The notes: generated from the sequence alone by a model not told the origin. DNA of 64,000 bases from Oegoconia quadripuncta (GCA_949316235.1 OX438741.1:38974962-39038961); one strand, 5' to 3'; shown: positions 32,581 to 43,891, counted from the stretch's first letter. Program-made: numbers and translations.

Positions 32581-32893
32581 CTGTAGCTCCCCTGTCTCTT
32601 CAATTTCAGAGCACTCCCCTTGACGTTAAGCTGAGTATTGGGATTCTCGGAGTGAACATCTCTAGTAACGTTCAATTCCGCGGTCATATGAAGGATGGAC
32701 ATCTGGAACGGACTTCCGGCAGCGGTATTCCCGAACGAGTACGACATTGGAACCTTCAAGAAACGAGCCTACACCTTCCTCAAAGGCCGGCAACGCATCT
32801 GTGACCCTTTTGGTGGTGTCCATGGGCGGCGGTGATTGCTTTCCATCAGGTGACCCGCATGCTCGTTTGCCGCCCTCTCATAAAAAAAAAAAA
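32581..32893 (+). pseudogene. LINE-C remnant, internally deleted
   Basis: The first 110 bp are RT-like (QSTPLTLS, VLGFSE, TSLVTFNSAVI pattern). After a join near 32690 comes the C-terminus [20 protein letters not shown], then [16 protein letters not shown]. The 3' UTR has TTTCCATCAGGTGACCCGCA and an A-tail. It belongs with the copies at 47285-47608 and 54590-54740. Confidence 0.75.
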
Positions 32894-32899
32894 AAATAT

Positions 32900-33415
32900 A
32901 AATAAAAATTGTGGGGAACTGATGATTAAACTAGTCAGTAGCCTGTAGTTCAGGTCATCAGGTCCTCCCCCATTACATCTTTGCGGTAGTAGGTACTTAT
33001 CTATAAATGTATGTATATGGTACTCATTGGTAAACGAGATGACGTTAGTGGCGTTAGTAATATATATGTATTAAATGCGCGTGTATATACAATATGTAAA
33101 CTGTTAAGTGTGTGAGTGTGTATGTGCTTGTGTGGTGGATATGGGCGTGTTTGATTGGGTGTGAGTATTTATATGTGTCTATGTATACGGGTGTTGTGCG
33201 TACTTGGATGCTTACGAGGAATTTTTAAATATTTGTAATTTTTTTGTTTGTAAATATCTTGTACTTATTCCGCCCGTAATGCAGCAGTCGATAGTACACT
33301 GCCTTCTCACACAAAACATGTAGGAGTAACAAACCTTCACCATAGAAACTCTTTCAGAATTAAGCACGCTTACTACATTCAAGTTTGCTTTTGAACCTTT
33401 GTGCATTGTGTTACT
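32900..33415. other. no supported gene
   Basis: A GT-rich stretch near 33100-33200 (GTGTGAGTGTGTATGTGCTT). A minus-strand 64-codon frame at 33212-33406 has no recognised motif. Confidence 0.35.
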
Positions 33416-33416
33416 T

Positions 33417-34057
33417 ATACCGGATGAGTTTATTAAGGAAAAAAATAGGGCATATTAGGTAAGTGAAATAGAAGTTATTGGCATAGGTAGTTTATTTTTT
33501 ATCAAAACCATAATCGAATAGATGGTGTCATTTGATGGTCGCGTTTATAGCCTTTATTACATCATTAATATTACAAATTAATGGTTGATAGGGTGGTAGG
33601 GTAGGGTGGTTGGTGGTAGGGCATATTAAAATGTCCGCCTGGCTAGCTACCACCATCTTATCTAAATCTGCTGCCAAGCAGCAATGTTAATAGCATTGTT
33701 GTGTTCCGGTTGTCAGAGATAAGATAGCCAGTCCCCCAAATGTGTTTCCGGGTTAGTACGCTTTCACCTTCGACCTCATCTTCACTTAACATCAGGTGTG
33801 ATTGAGGTCAAGTACGAACCCGTCGTGCATATAAAAAAAAAATTAATTAAATAAATAAAGAAAACTTTTAGAAAATATGAGTTACAAATAAATATCGCAT
33901 GATAGGAACCCTGCGAATCACGTAAGTTGCATATCAAAATAGGGGCGGGGCGCTAGTTTTTGAAAAATAAAAATAAACTACCTATGCCAATAATTCCTAT
34001 TTCATTTTGCTAATTTCCCCTATTTTTTTCCTTATGGTAAAAAAACTCATCCGGTAT
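33417..34057. mobile_element. MITE-1 with SINE-1 inserted
   Basis: TA is present at both ends. The left arm is CCGGATGAGTTTATTAAGG and AATAGGGCATATTAGG; the right arm, reversed, is CCGGATGAGTTTTTTTACC. Internal ATTTGATGGTCGCGTTTATA and CGCATGATAGGAACCCTGCG match the other copies. It holds a SINE-1 in the middle. Confidence 0.85.
33600..33841 (+). mobile_element. SINE-1, head missing, inside MITE-1
   Basis: It starts near GGTTGGTGGTAGGG and ends GTCGTGCATATAAAAAAAA. The AAATTAAT motif occurs on both sides (near 33576 and 33838) and may be a target duplication. Several GGTAGGGTAGGGT repeats mark the 5' junction. Confidence 0.85.
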
Positions 34058-34059
34058 AC

Positions 34060-35790
34060 TATGAATCCTCCCTCTAAAGCACTCCTACTCATACTTCACT
34101 GCATAGTCTACGAGCTTGGAGCTTCTAGAGGGAAGCTATTCTGCTCCTGCAATGAAACAATACACAATTGTGAAAATCTGAAAGTACTTTTCAAGACTTC
34201 CCAACTTATAGTTCCTAAAACAAGCTTTGTATAGTTTCAATTAAACTCGTTTTAGCGTAATTAGCGAGCTCCATTCCACGTTGTTAGTCCATAAAGTGTC
34301 CCCTAACTATGCGGCTATTGGCTAATTAGGGGGTGTACACATAGCGTCGCTATATCACAGCCCGAGGCTCGTTAGTGCGCGTGTGTACGCGCTTAATGCC
34401 GAGAGCGCAACCAACACCGCACTCCGGCCTTTATACACTGCACCGATTCGAACCTACATTCCCGTTAAATAAATTCATACTTTCGTACCTGACATTAGAA
34501 TGAAAAAGCTATCATGTAACAGATTAAAAAAAATGTTTATTTCACTCAAAGAGACCACACACCGAGAGACGAGAGACGTCTCTCACAAGGTGGGTGGAGG
34601 ACCAATTAAGGTCCCGGGAAGTCGTTGGATGCTGTCTGCTCTGCTTATCACGTAAGAATTTTTTAGCGTTCGATCGCAAAAGTTTGAAGTTTACAGACGA
34701 TCACGTGACCGATTTAGCGTTATACCTATCTCCGTCAGCCGTTTATCTCATAACCTACAAAATTTTGACATTCACATTAACAACCTCGAATGGCGAAAAT
34801 TGCCGTTTATCTAGACGATGGACTTCTATAGAGGGGGTACTGTATCAATAAGGACCTTGTGAAGGCACAGCAACATGTACAGCAGTGCACGTCCTACAAG
34901 GTGGAATGACTGATATAATGAAGATGAAATATCTATTTAGGATATATTTTAGGGGCACCAAACTCACTGTCCAATAAATGTAATTTAAAATCCGCATGCA
35001 GTAAAATACTTTGGTAATTATGTCTTAGAGAGGGGGCGCCTGCAGAGGAGATATAAGGCTGATGATGTATTTGTGATATTGGTTGCTAAGCCATTGAAAC
35101 TTAACTTAAATTTACCCGACGAAACAGTAGGAGAAATAAAGAAAATGGCCATAAAGTTTCAGATTTTTCCAAATTGTGCAATCGATTGCCGTTTCCCCAG
35201 ACGTTCACACAAATGCAACGCTTCAGCAGGAGAAAGCCGTCTCAAATGTACAGTGCACTAAAGCCCATCCAGACGATACTCAAGAGCACGGAGCAACACC
35301 GCATTAACCTCGGCCCCCATTCCGCAAACATTGACACGAGAGTGATTTTATGGTGGGTCTGTATGTATAGGGGACTGCGCTACAAGTACCAGGGGATAAT
35401 GAGTGAACGGAGCGTGCGCCAGGATTCAATTGCATCAAACTTGAAAACTACAACCATTTACCTTCGTGAGCGTTATGTCGTATTTTTTGGTTGATTGACT
35501 TTGTTGTTTATTAGTCAGTCAGTATGTGCTAGTCATCATCACGTGGGTCGGTAATAATATCATCTGTGTGTGAAGAATTTCTTACAATATTTTTTTTAAT
35601 TTTAGTGTGATTATTATTACATTTCTGTGTAGTACATTACTGTATAACCAACAAGTATATTCCTATATAATTTTTGGTTTTAAATGTTATGTGTTTGTGT
35701 GCGTGTGTATGCGTGCGTGTGCGTGTGTGTGTCCAGTCTTTATCCAGATGTATCTCAGTGATGTACTACACAGAAATGTAATAATGTTGA
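34060..35790. other. 1.7 kb, mostly unassigned
   Basis: An RTE-like fragment sits at 34580-34650 (GTGGGTGGAGGACCAATTAA, CCCGGGAAGTCGTTGGATGC), which is the usual C-terminal coding DNA of lepidopteran RTE elements. The rest has short frames (34594-34851, 35073-35494) without domains. A GT/GC-rich microsatellite is near 35690-35735. Confidence 0.4.
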
Positions 35791-36034
35791 CGACCTGTTT
35801 GGTGTAGTGGTTAGAAACTCTGTTGCTATACCAAAAGGTCGCAGGTTTGAATCCCGCCAGGGGCATATGTTTGTATGATGAATACGGACATGTGTACCCG
35901 AGTTATGGAATATTTTTCATTTATACATGTATTTATTTCCAAAAAAAAATGTATTTGTGTAGTTTATCAACCATCTGGTATCCACAACACAAGCCTAGTT
36001 GCTTAGTGTGAAACTAGATGGCGCTGTCTGTATA
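35790..36034 (+). mobile_element. SINE-3, full length
   Basis: Head GACGACCTGTTTGGTGTAG, B box AGGTTTGAATCCCGCC, body CATCTGGTATCCACAACACA and end AACTAGATGGCGCTGTCTGT. It is the best plus-strand reference for the family. Confidence 0.9.
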
Positions 36035-36096
36035 AAAAAACAATAATAAATACATTAATATAATAAATAATATAATAACTAATATAATATAATAAC

Positions 36097-36132
36097 GGAA
36101 TATAGTGATTCTGGGAAGAATCACTATATTCC
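36097..36132. repeat. perfect hairpin, 16-bp arms, 4-nt loop
   Basis: GGAATATAGTGATTCT is followed by loop GGGA and its exact complement. It lies after an AATATAATA microsatellite. It is not followed by a T-run in a gene context, so it is not read as a terminator. Confidence 0.85.
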
Positions 36133-36134
36133 TC

Positions 36135-36745
36135 CTTTGTTATCTCCCTGTCACGTTAATTGTGATGTGTTTTGCAAATTAGACTGAGATGTCTCAAATT
36201 TTATAAACGCTTTTGTAAAAAATTTCTTTATGTACGTCTGTACCTAATGAGACTCCGAATACATCTTAACGAAGTACCCCATTATAGAGGTGAAATCCTA
36301 TAAAAATATATTTAATTAATTTAACTGCACGTCTGTAATAAAATTATCTGCAATGAGACATACAACTCCCAGTTACCTCAACAATTTCACTTGTACATCG
36401 TTCAAAATGGAAATCCTACGATCTAGAACAGTCGCAACAAAAAAAAAGAATTGGTTTTATCGTGATTCTCGAGAGGTGTATTTGCTTGTAGCTTTTAAAT
36501 AAAGTTGCGATTTAAAGGGCCATTAAAGAGAGTAGCGGAGATGAGATCGCACCGGGCCCGCGGTCCGTGAAACCGAGTCGGTGTGACGTCACCGTTACGT
36601 AACGCAAGGTCAAACGTTCGTAGAGCCAACAGGAAATAGGGTATCGATGGAATTTGCAATTTTCTCCCTTTGCCTTTTTGTCGAGCCGGTTCCCTAATCC
36701 GACGAATTTGTCAGATGCTCTCAGAAGGGAGAATTAGTTATTGTC
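36135..36745. other. no supported feature
   Basis: GC-rich patch near 36545-36610 (CACCGGGCCCGCGGTCCGTG) without a splice-bounded frame. Nothing else is supported. Confidence 0.35.
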
Positions 36746-36746
36746 G

Positions 36747-36892
36747 TTTTTTTTAGTAACGGGTTAGCATGAGTACCGAAAGTGGAAGTGTAGTGACCCG
36801 GAAACCCCATTTAATTTGAAAGGCTGGCTATCTTATCTCTGACAACCGGAATACAACAATGCTATCAACATTGCTGTTTGATAGCCGTGACA
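36747..36892 (-). mobile_element. SINE-1 fragment, diverged
   Basis: TTTTTTTTAGTAACGGGTTA, GTGACCCGGAAACCCCATTT and TGACAACCGGAATACAACAA match the 3' half of SINE-1. The head half is absent. Confidence 0.75.
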
Positions 36893-36968
36893 CACGCCGA
36901 ATTCGTTTTGCCATTTTTAATTACCTGCACTAAAAACTAGTATATGTATAGTATATATTTATGTAAAT

Positions 36969-37261
36969 ATTTTTTTTTCATGCACAACGGGTTAGCACTT
37001 GACCTCAATCACACGTGATGTTAAGTTAAGATGAGGCCGAAGGTGGAAGCGTACTGACCCGGAAACCCCATCTTATTTGAGAAACTAGCTATCTTATCTC
37101 TGACAAACTGAACACAACAATGCTATTAAGATAAGATGGTAGTAGCTAGCCGGGCGGACATTTAAAATGCCCTACCACAAACCAAACCGCCTAAACAAGT
37201 ACCCAGCTGGGGTCGAACCCGCGACCTCCTATGTTGTTGACATTGAGCCACGGAGGCGGTT
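36969..37261 (-). mobile_element. SINE-1, full length with internal deletion
   Basis: It runs from poly-T, CATGCACAACGGGTTAG to GAGCCACGGAGGCGGT. About 25 bp of the GCTTGGCGGCAGATTTAG segment is missing. The B box is slightly altered (GGGGTCGAACCCGCG). Confidence 0.85.
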
Positions 37262-37687
37262 GAAAAGCGGTTGCCTGTCATCTCCTGTTGGAGAGGCTGA
37301 TTCAATGGTAATTATTGGGCAATATCCATGAATGTTTAACTTTATTCAAAAATGTCGAATCCTATTTCAAAACTATTTATTCTATCAATATTTTTAGTGT
37401 AGTCACTAAATTACGAGTAACAAGAAACTCTTTTCTTTAAAGTCAAGAAGGTCTCATAACAATTAATAATTCGAAATGTTGCCCAACGGGGGTTTGTTAG
37501 GTAATTTTATCGAATCGTTACCTTGGTGTATGATTGGTTGGCTCAACGCTCGCTTGGAAATTTGACGGTTTGTCATTGGTCAAAGTTATCGTGATGACCT
37601 TGATTGTATGGTTTCCACGAGGGCTACCTAACCTACGAGTTTCTCCTCTTATACGAAAGGTGGTGAAATATAATAGTAAATAAATAC

Positions 37688-37790
37688 ATACATATTTCGG
37701 ACACTTACACCAATCATCTAGTCCCAAACTAAGCAAAGCCTGTGCTATGGAAACTAGATAACGGATAAACATTCATAAATATTTATAAAA
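37688..37790 (-). mobile_element. SINE-2, head missing
   Basis: ATATTTCGGACACTTACACC through ATAAACATTCATAAATATTT matches the 3' half of SINE-2 on the minus strand. It ends before the B box. Confidence 0.8.
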
Positions 37791-37794
37791 CATA

Positions 37795-37912
37795 GAATCT
37801 TTAATAGGTCTATAGTTCCAAGAAAAACTCAAATTAAGTTGCAACAATTTATCCCTGTACATGAAATGACGTCAGCAAAATTTTAAGACGTTTATGGAAT
37901 CTTTAATAGGTC
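37795..37912. repeat. 16-bp direct repeat flanking 86 bp
   Basis: GAATCTTTAATAGGTC occurs at 37795-37810 and again at 37897-37912. The 86 bp between carry no recognised repeat. It could be a target-site duplication around an unknown short insert, placed right between a SINE-2 and a SINE-3. Confidence 0.6.
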
Positions 37913-38352
37913 AACCTGTTTAGTGTAATGGTTACAGACCGTGACCATTATGTCTAGAGGTCGGGAGTTCAAATCCCGGTAGAGGTAGTATATGTTTGTA
38001 TGATGAATAAGCACGTCTTTGAGTTATGGATTACAAAAAAATATATATATTTATGTAGTTTATCAACAGTAATATCCATTGTACAAAATAAAACATGCGA
38101 ATATGATTAAGAGAACTGTATTTCACTTATTTCAGGGAATAATGGTAATTTTAATAAATCCGTCCATGCACAATGAACGCAACGATGGAAGAGACATTAA
38201 AAATGTAGCAGTGTTGCCACTTGTTAACAAAAAGTAGTTATCAATAACTGTTATTCATTGAGTTTTTATATAACCAAAAATTTATTATGTTAATGTTCTA
38301 TTTTGTAATGAACAACCATAATACAAGCCTATTTGCATAGTGTAGCACTAGA
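37913..38352 (+). mobile_element. SINE-3, diverged and split
   Basis: The head AACCTGTTTAGTGTAATGGT, B box GGGAGTTCAAATCCCGG and body GTATGATGAATAAGC run to about 38090. A later part (ATAATACAAGCCTATTTGCA) reappears at 38318-38352. Roughly 220 bp of foreign DNA lies between. Confidence 0.6.
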
Positions 38353-38755
38353 AAACATTAAAAAATCAACTACAAAGACAGCATTGTATTTTGAAATGTA
38401 TAACTGCGGATCCGCACTACGATTGACAGGATACACCCTTAGACGGTATTTTTCAAGCGTCTACACATTCTGCATTTGTAGCATGACAGGCGCGATAAAC
38501 GTATATGTCGCGGGAGATAATATTTGTCCTGCTCATACGTTTGGACGAAATATACAACTAACCCACACTCACGTCGCGTAGCGCGCGACAAACGATGTCA
38601 TGCTACGGAGACTGGTGTTATTTGTTGATGACTATATACCTAACTGTTCTTTCAGTGATCGGTGTTGCCGTACTATATAAAAAAATTGCTGTTTAACTGT
38701 AATGATTGCTAAATTAAGTACGCTTACGTAAAGCGCTGTAGATGTAAATTCTAGC
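38353..38755. other. no supported gene
   Basis: An 82-codon plus-strand frame at 38333-38581 begins inside the SINE-3 remnant and has no known domain. Confidence 0.35.
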
Positions 38756-38756
38756 A

Positions 38757-39321
38757 CAGGGAAAATACGGTAAAAATTTGCTTAGCTAGACATAATTCAA
38801 AATCGACTTATATAATTGCTATCTTATAGAGGTATTTTAGAGATGTAATTTTGAATAATTAAGTCTAAAAAAACGAGCGCTTAGTCTAGATTTTTTTAGA
38901 AAACCCTATTTTTAATTTGTATCTTAATAACAATAAATACTAACTGATATTGAATTAGGTAGACCTTTGTTAAACACAGTTAACTTATCGATGGATAAAA
39001 AACTAATCATGTTATAGTTAGGCATGCATGTGTTTTAGCTGAAAATGTCGTCGAGCTGCATTGCTTAAGAAATAAAAATGAGCACTAATATTTTGTAATG
39101 ATAATTTCCCTAAATGTTTTGAATTTAAAGAAATACCCATCAATTGCGCATTTTTTTTTAAACAAACACATTTTTCAACTTTAGCTTATTTAGTTACTAG
39201 CCTTACGTTTCTTACAAATGCTTAATTATTAGCAAATGTTACTACATTTACAACACTTTATTAAATGTTTCAAGAAAATCGCGGTTATTCGTTTTACCGA
39301 GGTCAAAGCGCATTTTCCATG
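38757..39321. mobile_element. MITE-2, copy 1
   Basis: The left end CAGGGAAAATACGGT matches the reverse of the right end (ATTTTCCATG here, ATTTTCCCTG in copy 2). The 565 bp between are non-coding and align with 50371-50980 at high identity (for example AAAATGTCGTCGAGCTGCAT in both). Terminal CAGGG is seen in hAT-type elements, but no clear 8-bp duplication was found. Confidence 0.75.
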
Positions 39322-39329
39322 GGCTATTC

Positions 39330-40290
39330 TGGCAACTCGATACGTCTATCCATTAGACGTTTATCCCTTATCTTCTAGGGCGTTTACGTAAACGACCAAT
39401 TAATAGCGATGGAACGTAAAAATTTATACATGGTACAAAGGCTGGAATAGTAGAAATTTCATCAACAGTAGGTCTATATACGGATACATATAAAAAGTCT
39501 CTTTCATACAATGAATGGGGTGGTTTTCATTATCCCCAACCCTACTCTAGCGTTATTTGAAGTTAACTGAAAATGCACAAAATAAACAGTAATATTCTCC
39601 CAGACGAGACCAGGAAGGCAGAGTACAAAGGAGTTTCCCTTTTGATTGGAGTCCGGTGTCGTTTTGCTTTAGCCCGCGCTTGTGCGTGTGTCCGCCCGAA
39701 CAACGGTCGCTCTCTGGATTAATCACAATGTAGCCGGCGGCGGGTGCCTTCCTCTACTCTGTGGTTATACCTACCATTACATAAACATATACCCTTCCTA
39801 TGTCAATGTTGGTACGCTCTCGGATTGAATGAAAATGAGTTTAATTATGTAAAATTAAAAATTTAAATTAATTAATTAATGGAGTTCAGACTTTTTACCC
39901 CAGGAAGGAGAGTAATGTATTTCAGGTATGTATGTATGTAGATTTTAAGAGTATATTATTCCAACCATTTCGGCACAGTACGTTTTTGGAATCTAAATTC
40001 TTCTGACATCTATATTCTTTTGACAGATTTAAGCAAAAATAGTGATAAACATGACATCAATATAAAAAATAAAAATTAATAAATTTTTTTAGCGGGGTCT
40101 GTAACGAACAGAAGAAAATAAACAAGGGTTTAGTTTAACGTGCACACAATTAAAATTTTTGCCCACATACTGACCATACTGTCTCACAATGAGAGAGCCA
40201 CTCCAGAGGGTGAGAGGCTGGTGATCTGTCATACAGGTTTCCTAGTTTATATACGTCATAATTTTAAGCACCTACTGTTAAGTATTGTAC
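39330..40290. other. no supported gene
   Basis: AT-rich sequence with TATG microsatellite bits near 39930 and 40385 and short frames only. Confidence 0.35.
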
Positions 40291-40294
40291 CTAC

Positions 40295-40378
40295 ATGAAG
40301 CAAGCAGAAGAGGTGTGTCAGGATCGTAGCAAGTGGAAGTCTGTGGTCTCTGCCTACCCCTCCGGGAAACAGGCGTGA
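40295..40378 (+). pseudogene. LINE-D (RTE-like) C-terminus
   Basis: The frame MKQAEEVCQDRSKWKSVVSA, then YPSGKQA and a stop is undamaged over 27 codons. DRSKW--VVSAYPSGK is the usual RTE-type end. The rest of the element is missing. TATGTATGTATGTA repeats follow as its tail. Confidence 0.65.
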
Positions 40379-40462
40379 CATTATGTATGTATGTACCTAC
40401 ATTTTTGTGAGAGAAAATAAAAACTTCTTGTTTTTGTATTGTATTGTTGTAACGTACCGACC

Positions 40463-40706
40463 GACGACCGATTGGTGTAGTGGATAGTGACCCTATCAGC
40501 GAAACCAACGGTTGCGGGTTCGAATCCCGCGAGGGGTAAATGTTTGTGTGATGAATACGAACATTTATTCCAGAGTCTTGGATGTTGATATAAATATTTA
40601 TGTATGTTTATCCGTTATCTAGTATCCATAGCACAAGCTTGGCTTAGTTTGGGACTAGATTATTGGTGTAAGTGTCCTAAATATTTATTTATTATTATTA
40701 TTATTA
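40463..40706 (+). mobile_element. SINE-2, full length
   Basis: It has the intact head GACGACCGATTGGTGTAGTG, B box GCGGGTTCGAATCCCGCG, the body, and a TTATTATTATTA tail. Little divergence from the 27873 and 41211 copies is visible. Confidence 0.92.
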
Positions 40707-41170
40707 ACGTTTCTGCACTTTTTGATTTTGCTTGCACCACACCACTATAACTCGCCGAATAACTCAAAAGTTTTCAAGCAAAATGTTTACCGAGCCGGAA
40801 CATAACAGGGAAGCGGCCGCGTCGGAACTGTTTCATATTCAGTGCCAAGAAAAGAGAAAGTCTTGAAATTTTAAACGTTCCCAAGTATAAGTTCCGTAAC
40901 AGTGGAGCATTAACAAAACTACGGTCGGGTAAGTGTTTAGATAAAAGTTTTTCAATAAACTCACAACAGTTGAGGATTTGTGCGACTTCAAAATAACACC
41001 GGGGGCGCACTCGTGGTAGGGTCACAAGCTGAGGGAGTATCGTGAGAGTTCCAGTGCTGTACCCAAGGATGGATGCAGCCTTCCATCCAACCAAGCATCC
41101 AAAATAATAATAAATCTAATTAAAAAAAAAGTTCTGTTTTACATTTACACAAAATCATGGTATGTAATCT
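40707..41170. other. 106-codon minus frame, not recognised
   Basis: The minus strand is open at 40774-41094 (ends FPVMFRLGKHFA). The opposite strand also has a short frame from ATG at 40782 (MFTEPEHNREAAASELFHIQ). No family was recognised and no flanking splice sites were convincing. Confidence 0.25.
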
Positions 41171-41177
41171 AACTAGT

Positions 41178-41585
41178 CTAACTAATATTATAAATGCGAA
41201 AGTTTGGATAATAATAATAATAAATAATAATAAATATTTCGGACACTTACACCAATCATTTAGTCCCAAACTAAGCAATGCTTGTGCTATGGATACTAGA
41301 TAACGGATAAACATACATAAATATTTATATAAACATCCAAGACTCGGGAATAAATGTTCGTACAAACATTTACCCCTCGCGGGATTCGAACCCGCAACCG
41401 TTGGTTTCGCTGATAGGGTGACTATCCACTACACCAATCGGTCGTCATTCGTCGTCGTCGTCGGATGTTTGTTTGTTTGTTTATTTATTTGTTTGTTGCT
41501 CAATCGCGGCGAAACGGTTGAACGGGTTTGGATGAAATTTGGTATGTAAGTAGAAAATACCCTGGATTGAGACATAGGATATTTT
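41178..41585 (-). repeat. repeat E split by SINE-2
   Basis: ACTAATATTATAAATGCGAA at 41180 is followed by a SINE-2. The repeat then resumes near 41460 with GGATGTTTGTTTG and runs through GGATGAAATTTGGTATGTAA. The SINE is therefore a later insertion. Confidence 0.75.
41211..41446 (-). mobile_element. SINE-2 inside repeat E
   Basis: It spans an ATA microsatellite, AAATATTTCGGACACTTACA, the body, the B box and CACCAATCGGTCGTC. GGAT appears just before the insert and again where the host repeat resumes. Confidence 0.9.
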
Positions 41586-41589
41586 TTAT

Positions 41590-42300
41590 CACATTGACCT
41601 TTGCACATCTCAGATCCTAACTGGACCACGAAACTTTAAAGCCATACAGACTGACAGACAGACGTGAGGTTGCCATAAGCTATAAGGTTTCCGGTTTTGC
41701 TTTGGCTCCGGAACCCCAAAATGGTGACAAACCTTCGCGGATAGTTTGCGTTTGTTCATTTAAGATTGTCACAATTGGGCGCTTGTTTGCGGCTCGTTTG
41801 GATCGTATATTCGACGGCGTAGTACGGCTGGCAATTTTCCGAAACGGGATCTCTCAAGGCCAAGACGGAATGAAGAGAAGGAAGGACGTTACCTTCTCGT
41901 GTAACATGAGGCTGTGAATAAATTTCCACTGCAAAGTCATCACGATATTTGCATAAATCAGGTTTCGGCTGATTCTAGTTTTTAGTGTTATCACAAAAAT
42001 GGCAAAACGGATTATTTCAGAAATTAAAACGTAAACAATTAAAATATTATATGTACTTATTTGTAGTAAATTGTTGCTTAAATACAGAAATGTAAAAACG
42101 CTTTAAACCACGAAATGTACATATTCAAGTTGTTTAATTATTTTTCTTTTATTGTACAAAACATAGATCCATATAAACACTTTCTCACGACTAGTTCCCT
42201 TCAAGTGAAAACTTCAAGTATCTATATGTGGTTGGGAACTCCACATAAGAATAATATGAGAGTATTTACAGCCAGTAATATGATCCCATACACATTTATG
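41590..42300. other. dispersed repeat tail and unassigned DNA
   Basis: ACTGACAGACAGACGTGAGG and GGCTCCGGAACCCC (41660-41715) are typical of a lepidopteran LINE 3' region. The frame 41702-41917 continues from it and is not a gene. Confidence 0.4.
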
Positions 42301-42840
42301 TAATATAATATACAATATCAGTTTAAGAACCAAAAAATCCGACATCATATTTAGTATTTTGTGAGCGCCATATTGAAATTTGAGGCATAAAATGTATTCT
42401 ATGACACTCTATAGATCAAGGCGAATCGAACTACGTAATATAATAAACAATATCAGTTTAAGAACCAAAAAATCCGACATCATATTTAGTATTTTGTGGG
42501 TGCCATATTGAAATATGAAGCATAAAATGTATTCTATGACACTCTATAGATCAAGACGAATCGAACTACGTAATATAATAAACAATATCAGTTTAAGAAC
42601 CAAAAAATCCGACATCATATTTAGTATTTTATGGGCGCCATATTGAAATTTGAAGCATAAAATGTATTCTATGACACTCTATAGATCAAGACGAATCGAA
42701 CTACGTAATATAATAAACAATATCAGTTTAAGAACCAAAAAATCCGACATCATATTTAGTATTTTGTGGGCGCCATATTGAAATTTGAACCTTAAAATGT
42801 ATTCTATGACACTCTATAGCTCAAGACGAATCGAACCACA
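42301..42840. repeat. satellite-like array, 4 x 135 bp
   Basis: Units start at 42301, 42436, 42571 and 42706 with TAATATAATAAACAATATCA, and each contains CCATATTGAAATTTGA and CACTCTATAGATCAAG. Divergence is a few bases per unit. The period is exactly 135 bp. The array ends at TCGAACCACACC. Confidence 0.92.
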
Positions 42841-43572
42841 CCTTGCATGATTTGATTACGCTACATGGAATTCTACATACATTTATTCGTACCTGCATAC
42901 ATTTTGGCCTGATATAAAATTTATTTTAATTCTGAATTATACAATAATTATACAATTTACATTGAAATACTTAAAGTATTTACAAAGTCGCGGGTTCGAT
43001 CCCCAGCGGGGTACTTGTTTAGTACTCCGGTTATTTTCAAATGATCACAGTCGCAATGGCTCATACTGCGTAATACTTGAGTAGTTGATTATCAGCACTG
43101 AGCCGTGCTGGATTATGGCCTATACCCTCTCCTAGTGATATGAAGCTGTGCCCAGACATTCGGGACGTAAAGTTATGAATGGTGATTTAGTCAAAGAATA
43201 TTAGGCAATACTTCAAAATTAAATTTGACATTGTTTGACCTTAAAGCAACCTTATTACGGATATCTTTACTTAGTTTGGGTTATTTAGGCCTTGGGAGTA
43301 GTTGTACTAATAGCTAGGGTCCCAGACTAGCTGCTAGGGACTTGTTTTCATTACGGTCCGATCCCTGGCACCAAAAGTAATTATTTCGTAGCAACAAAGA
43401 CCACAAAATCTCGCGTATTTGGAGCTTTTTATTCTTTAAACATATTTTCCTATTTATATATTAAACCCAGACGAAAGAAGGGTGTTATGTGTTTTACGAC
43501 GTTGGGTGTGTCTCGAGTCTTTGTCTGGATGTATCTCAGTTCAAAGATATGTAGCTTTTAATACAGTTGTTA
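42841..43572. other. unassigned DNA with a SINE-1 piece
   Basis: 42986-43033 (GTCGCGGGTTCGATCCCCAG) is a SINE-1 B-box fragment of 45-50 bp. 43465-43570 is repeat F related (GTCTTTGTCTGGATGTATCT). Nothing else is supported. Confidence 0.5.
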
Positions 43573-43574
43573 GA

Positions 43575-43891
43575 GCGTCGGTGGCTCAGCGGTAAAGACG
43601 CGGTCTCCCAATTTAGGAGGTCCGGGTTCGATCCCCAGGCAGGTCAATGTCACGATGAGTTTTTAAATTTCATTTAATGACTTATGTGCATTTATCCGAC
43701 GCTCTTAAAACGGTGAAGGAAAACAACGTGAGGAAACCCGCAAGCCTGAGAAATAAAAATTCTAAGGCATGTGAAGTCCCCAATCCGCATTGGGTCAGCG
43801 TGGTGGACTATGGCCCATACTCCCTCATTATACGAGGGAAGGCCTATATCCCTGCAGTGGGATGTTTACAGGGGGATTATGGTGATTATGA
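43575..43891 (+). mobile_element. SINE-4, full length
   Basis: Head GCGTCGGTGGCTCAGCGG, B box GGGTTCGATCCCCAGGC, body GACTTATGTGCATTTATCCG and GTGAGGAAACCCGCAAGCC, 3' part CCTATATCCCTGCAGTGGGA and a GATTATG-type tail. Confidence 0.9.

Noticed and set aside
36097..36132. Rho-independent terminator
   Set aside because: A hairpin in eukaryotic intergenic DNA without an adjacent transcription unit or T-run.
40774..41094. 106-codon host gene on the minus strand
   Set aside because: No recognised domain, both strands partly open, and repeats on both sides.
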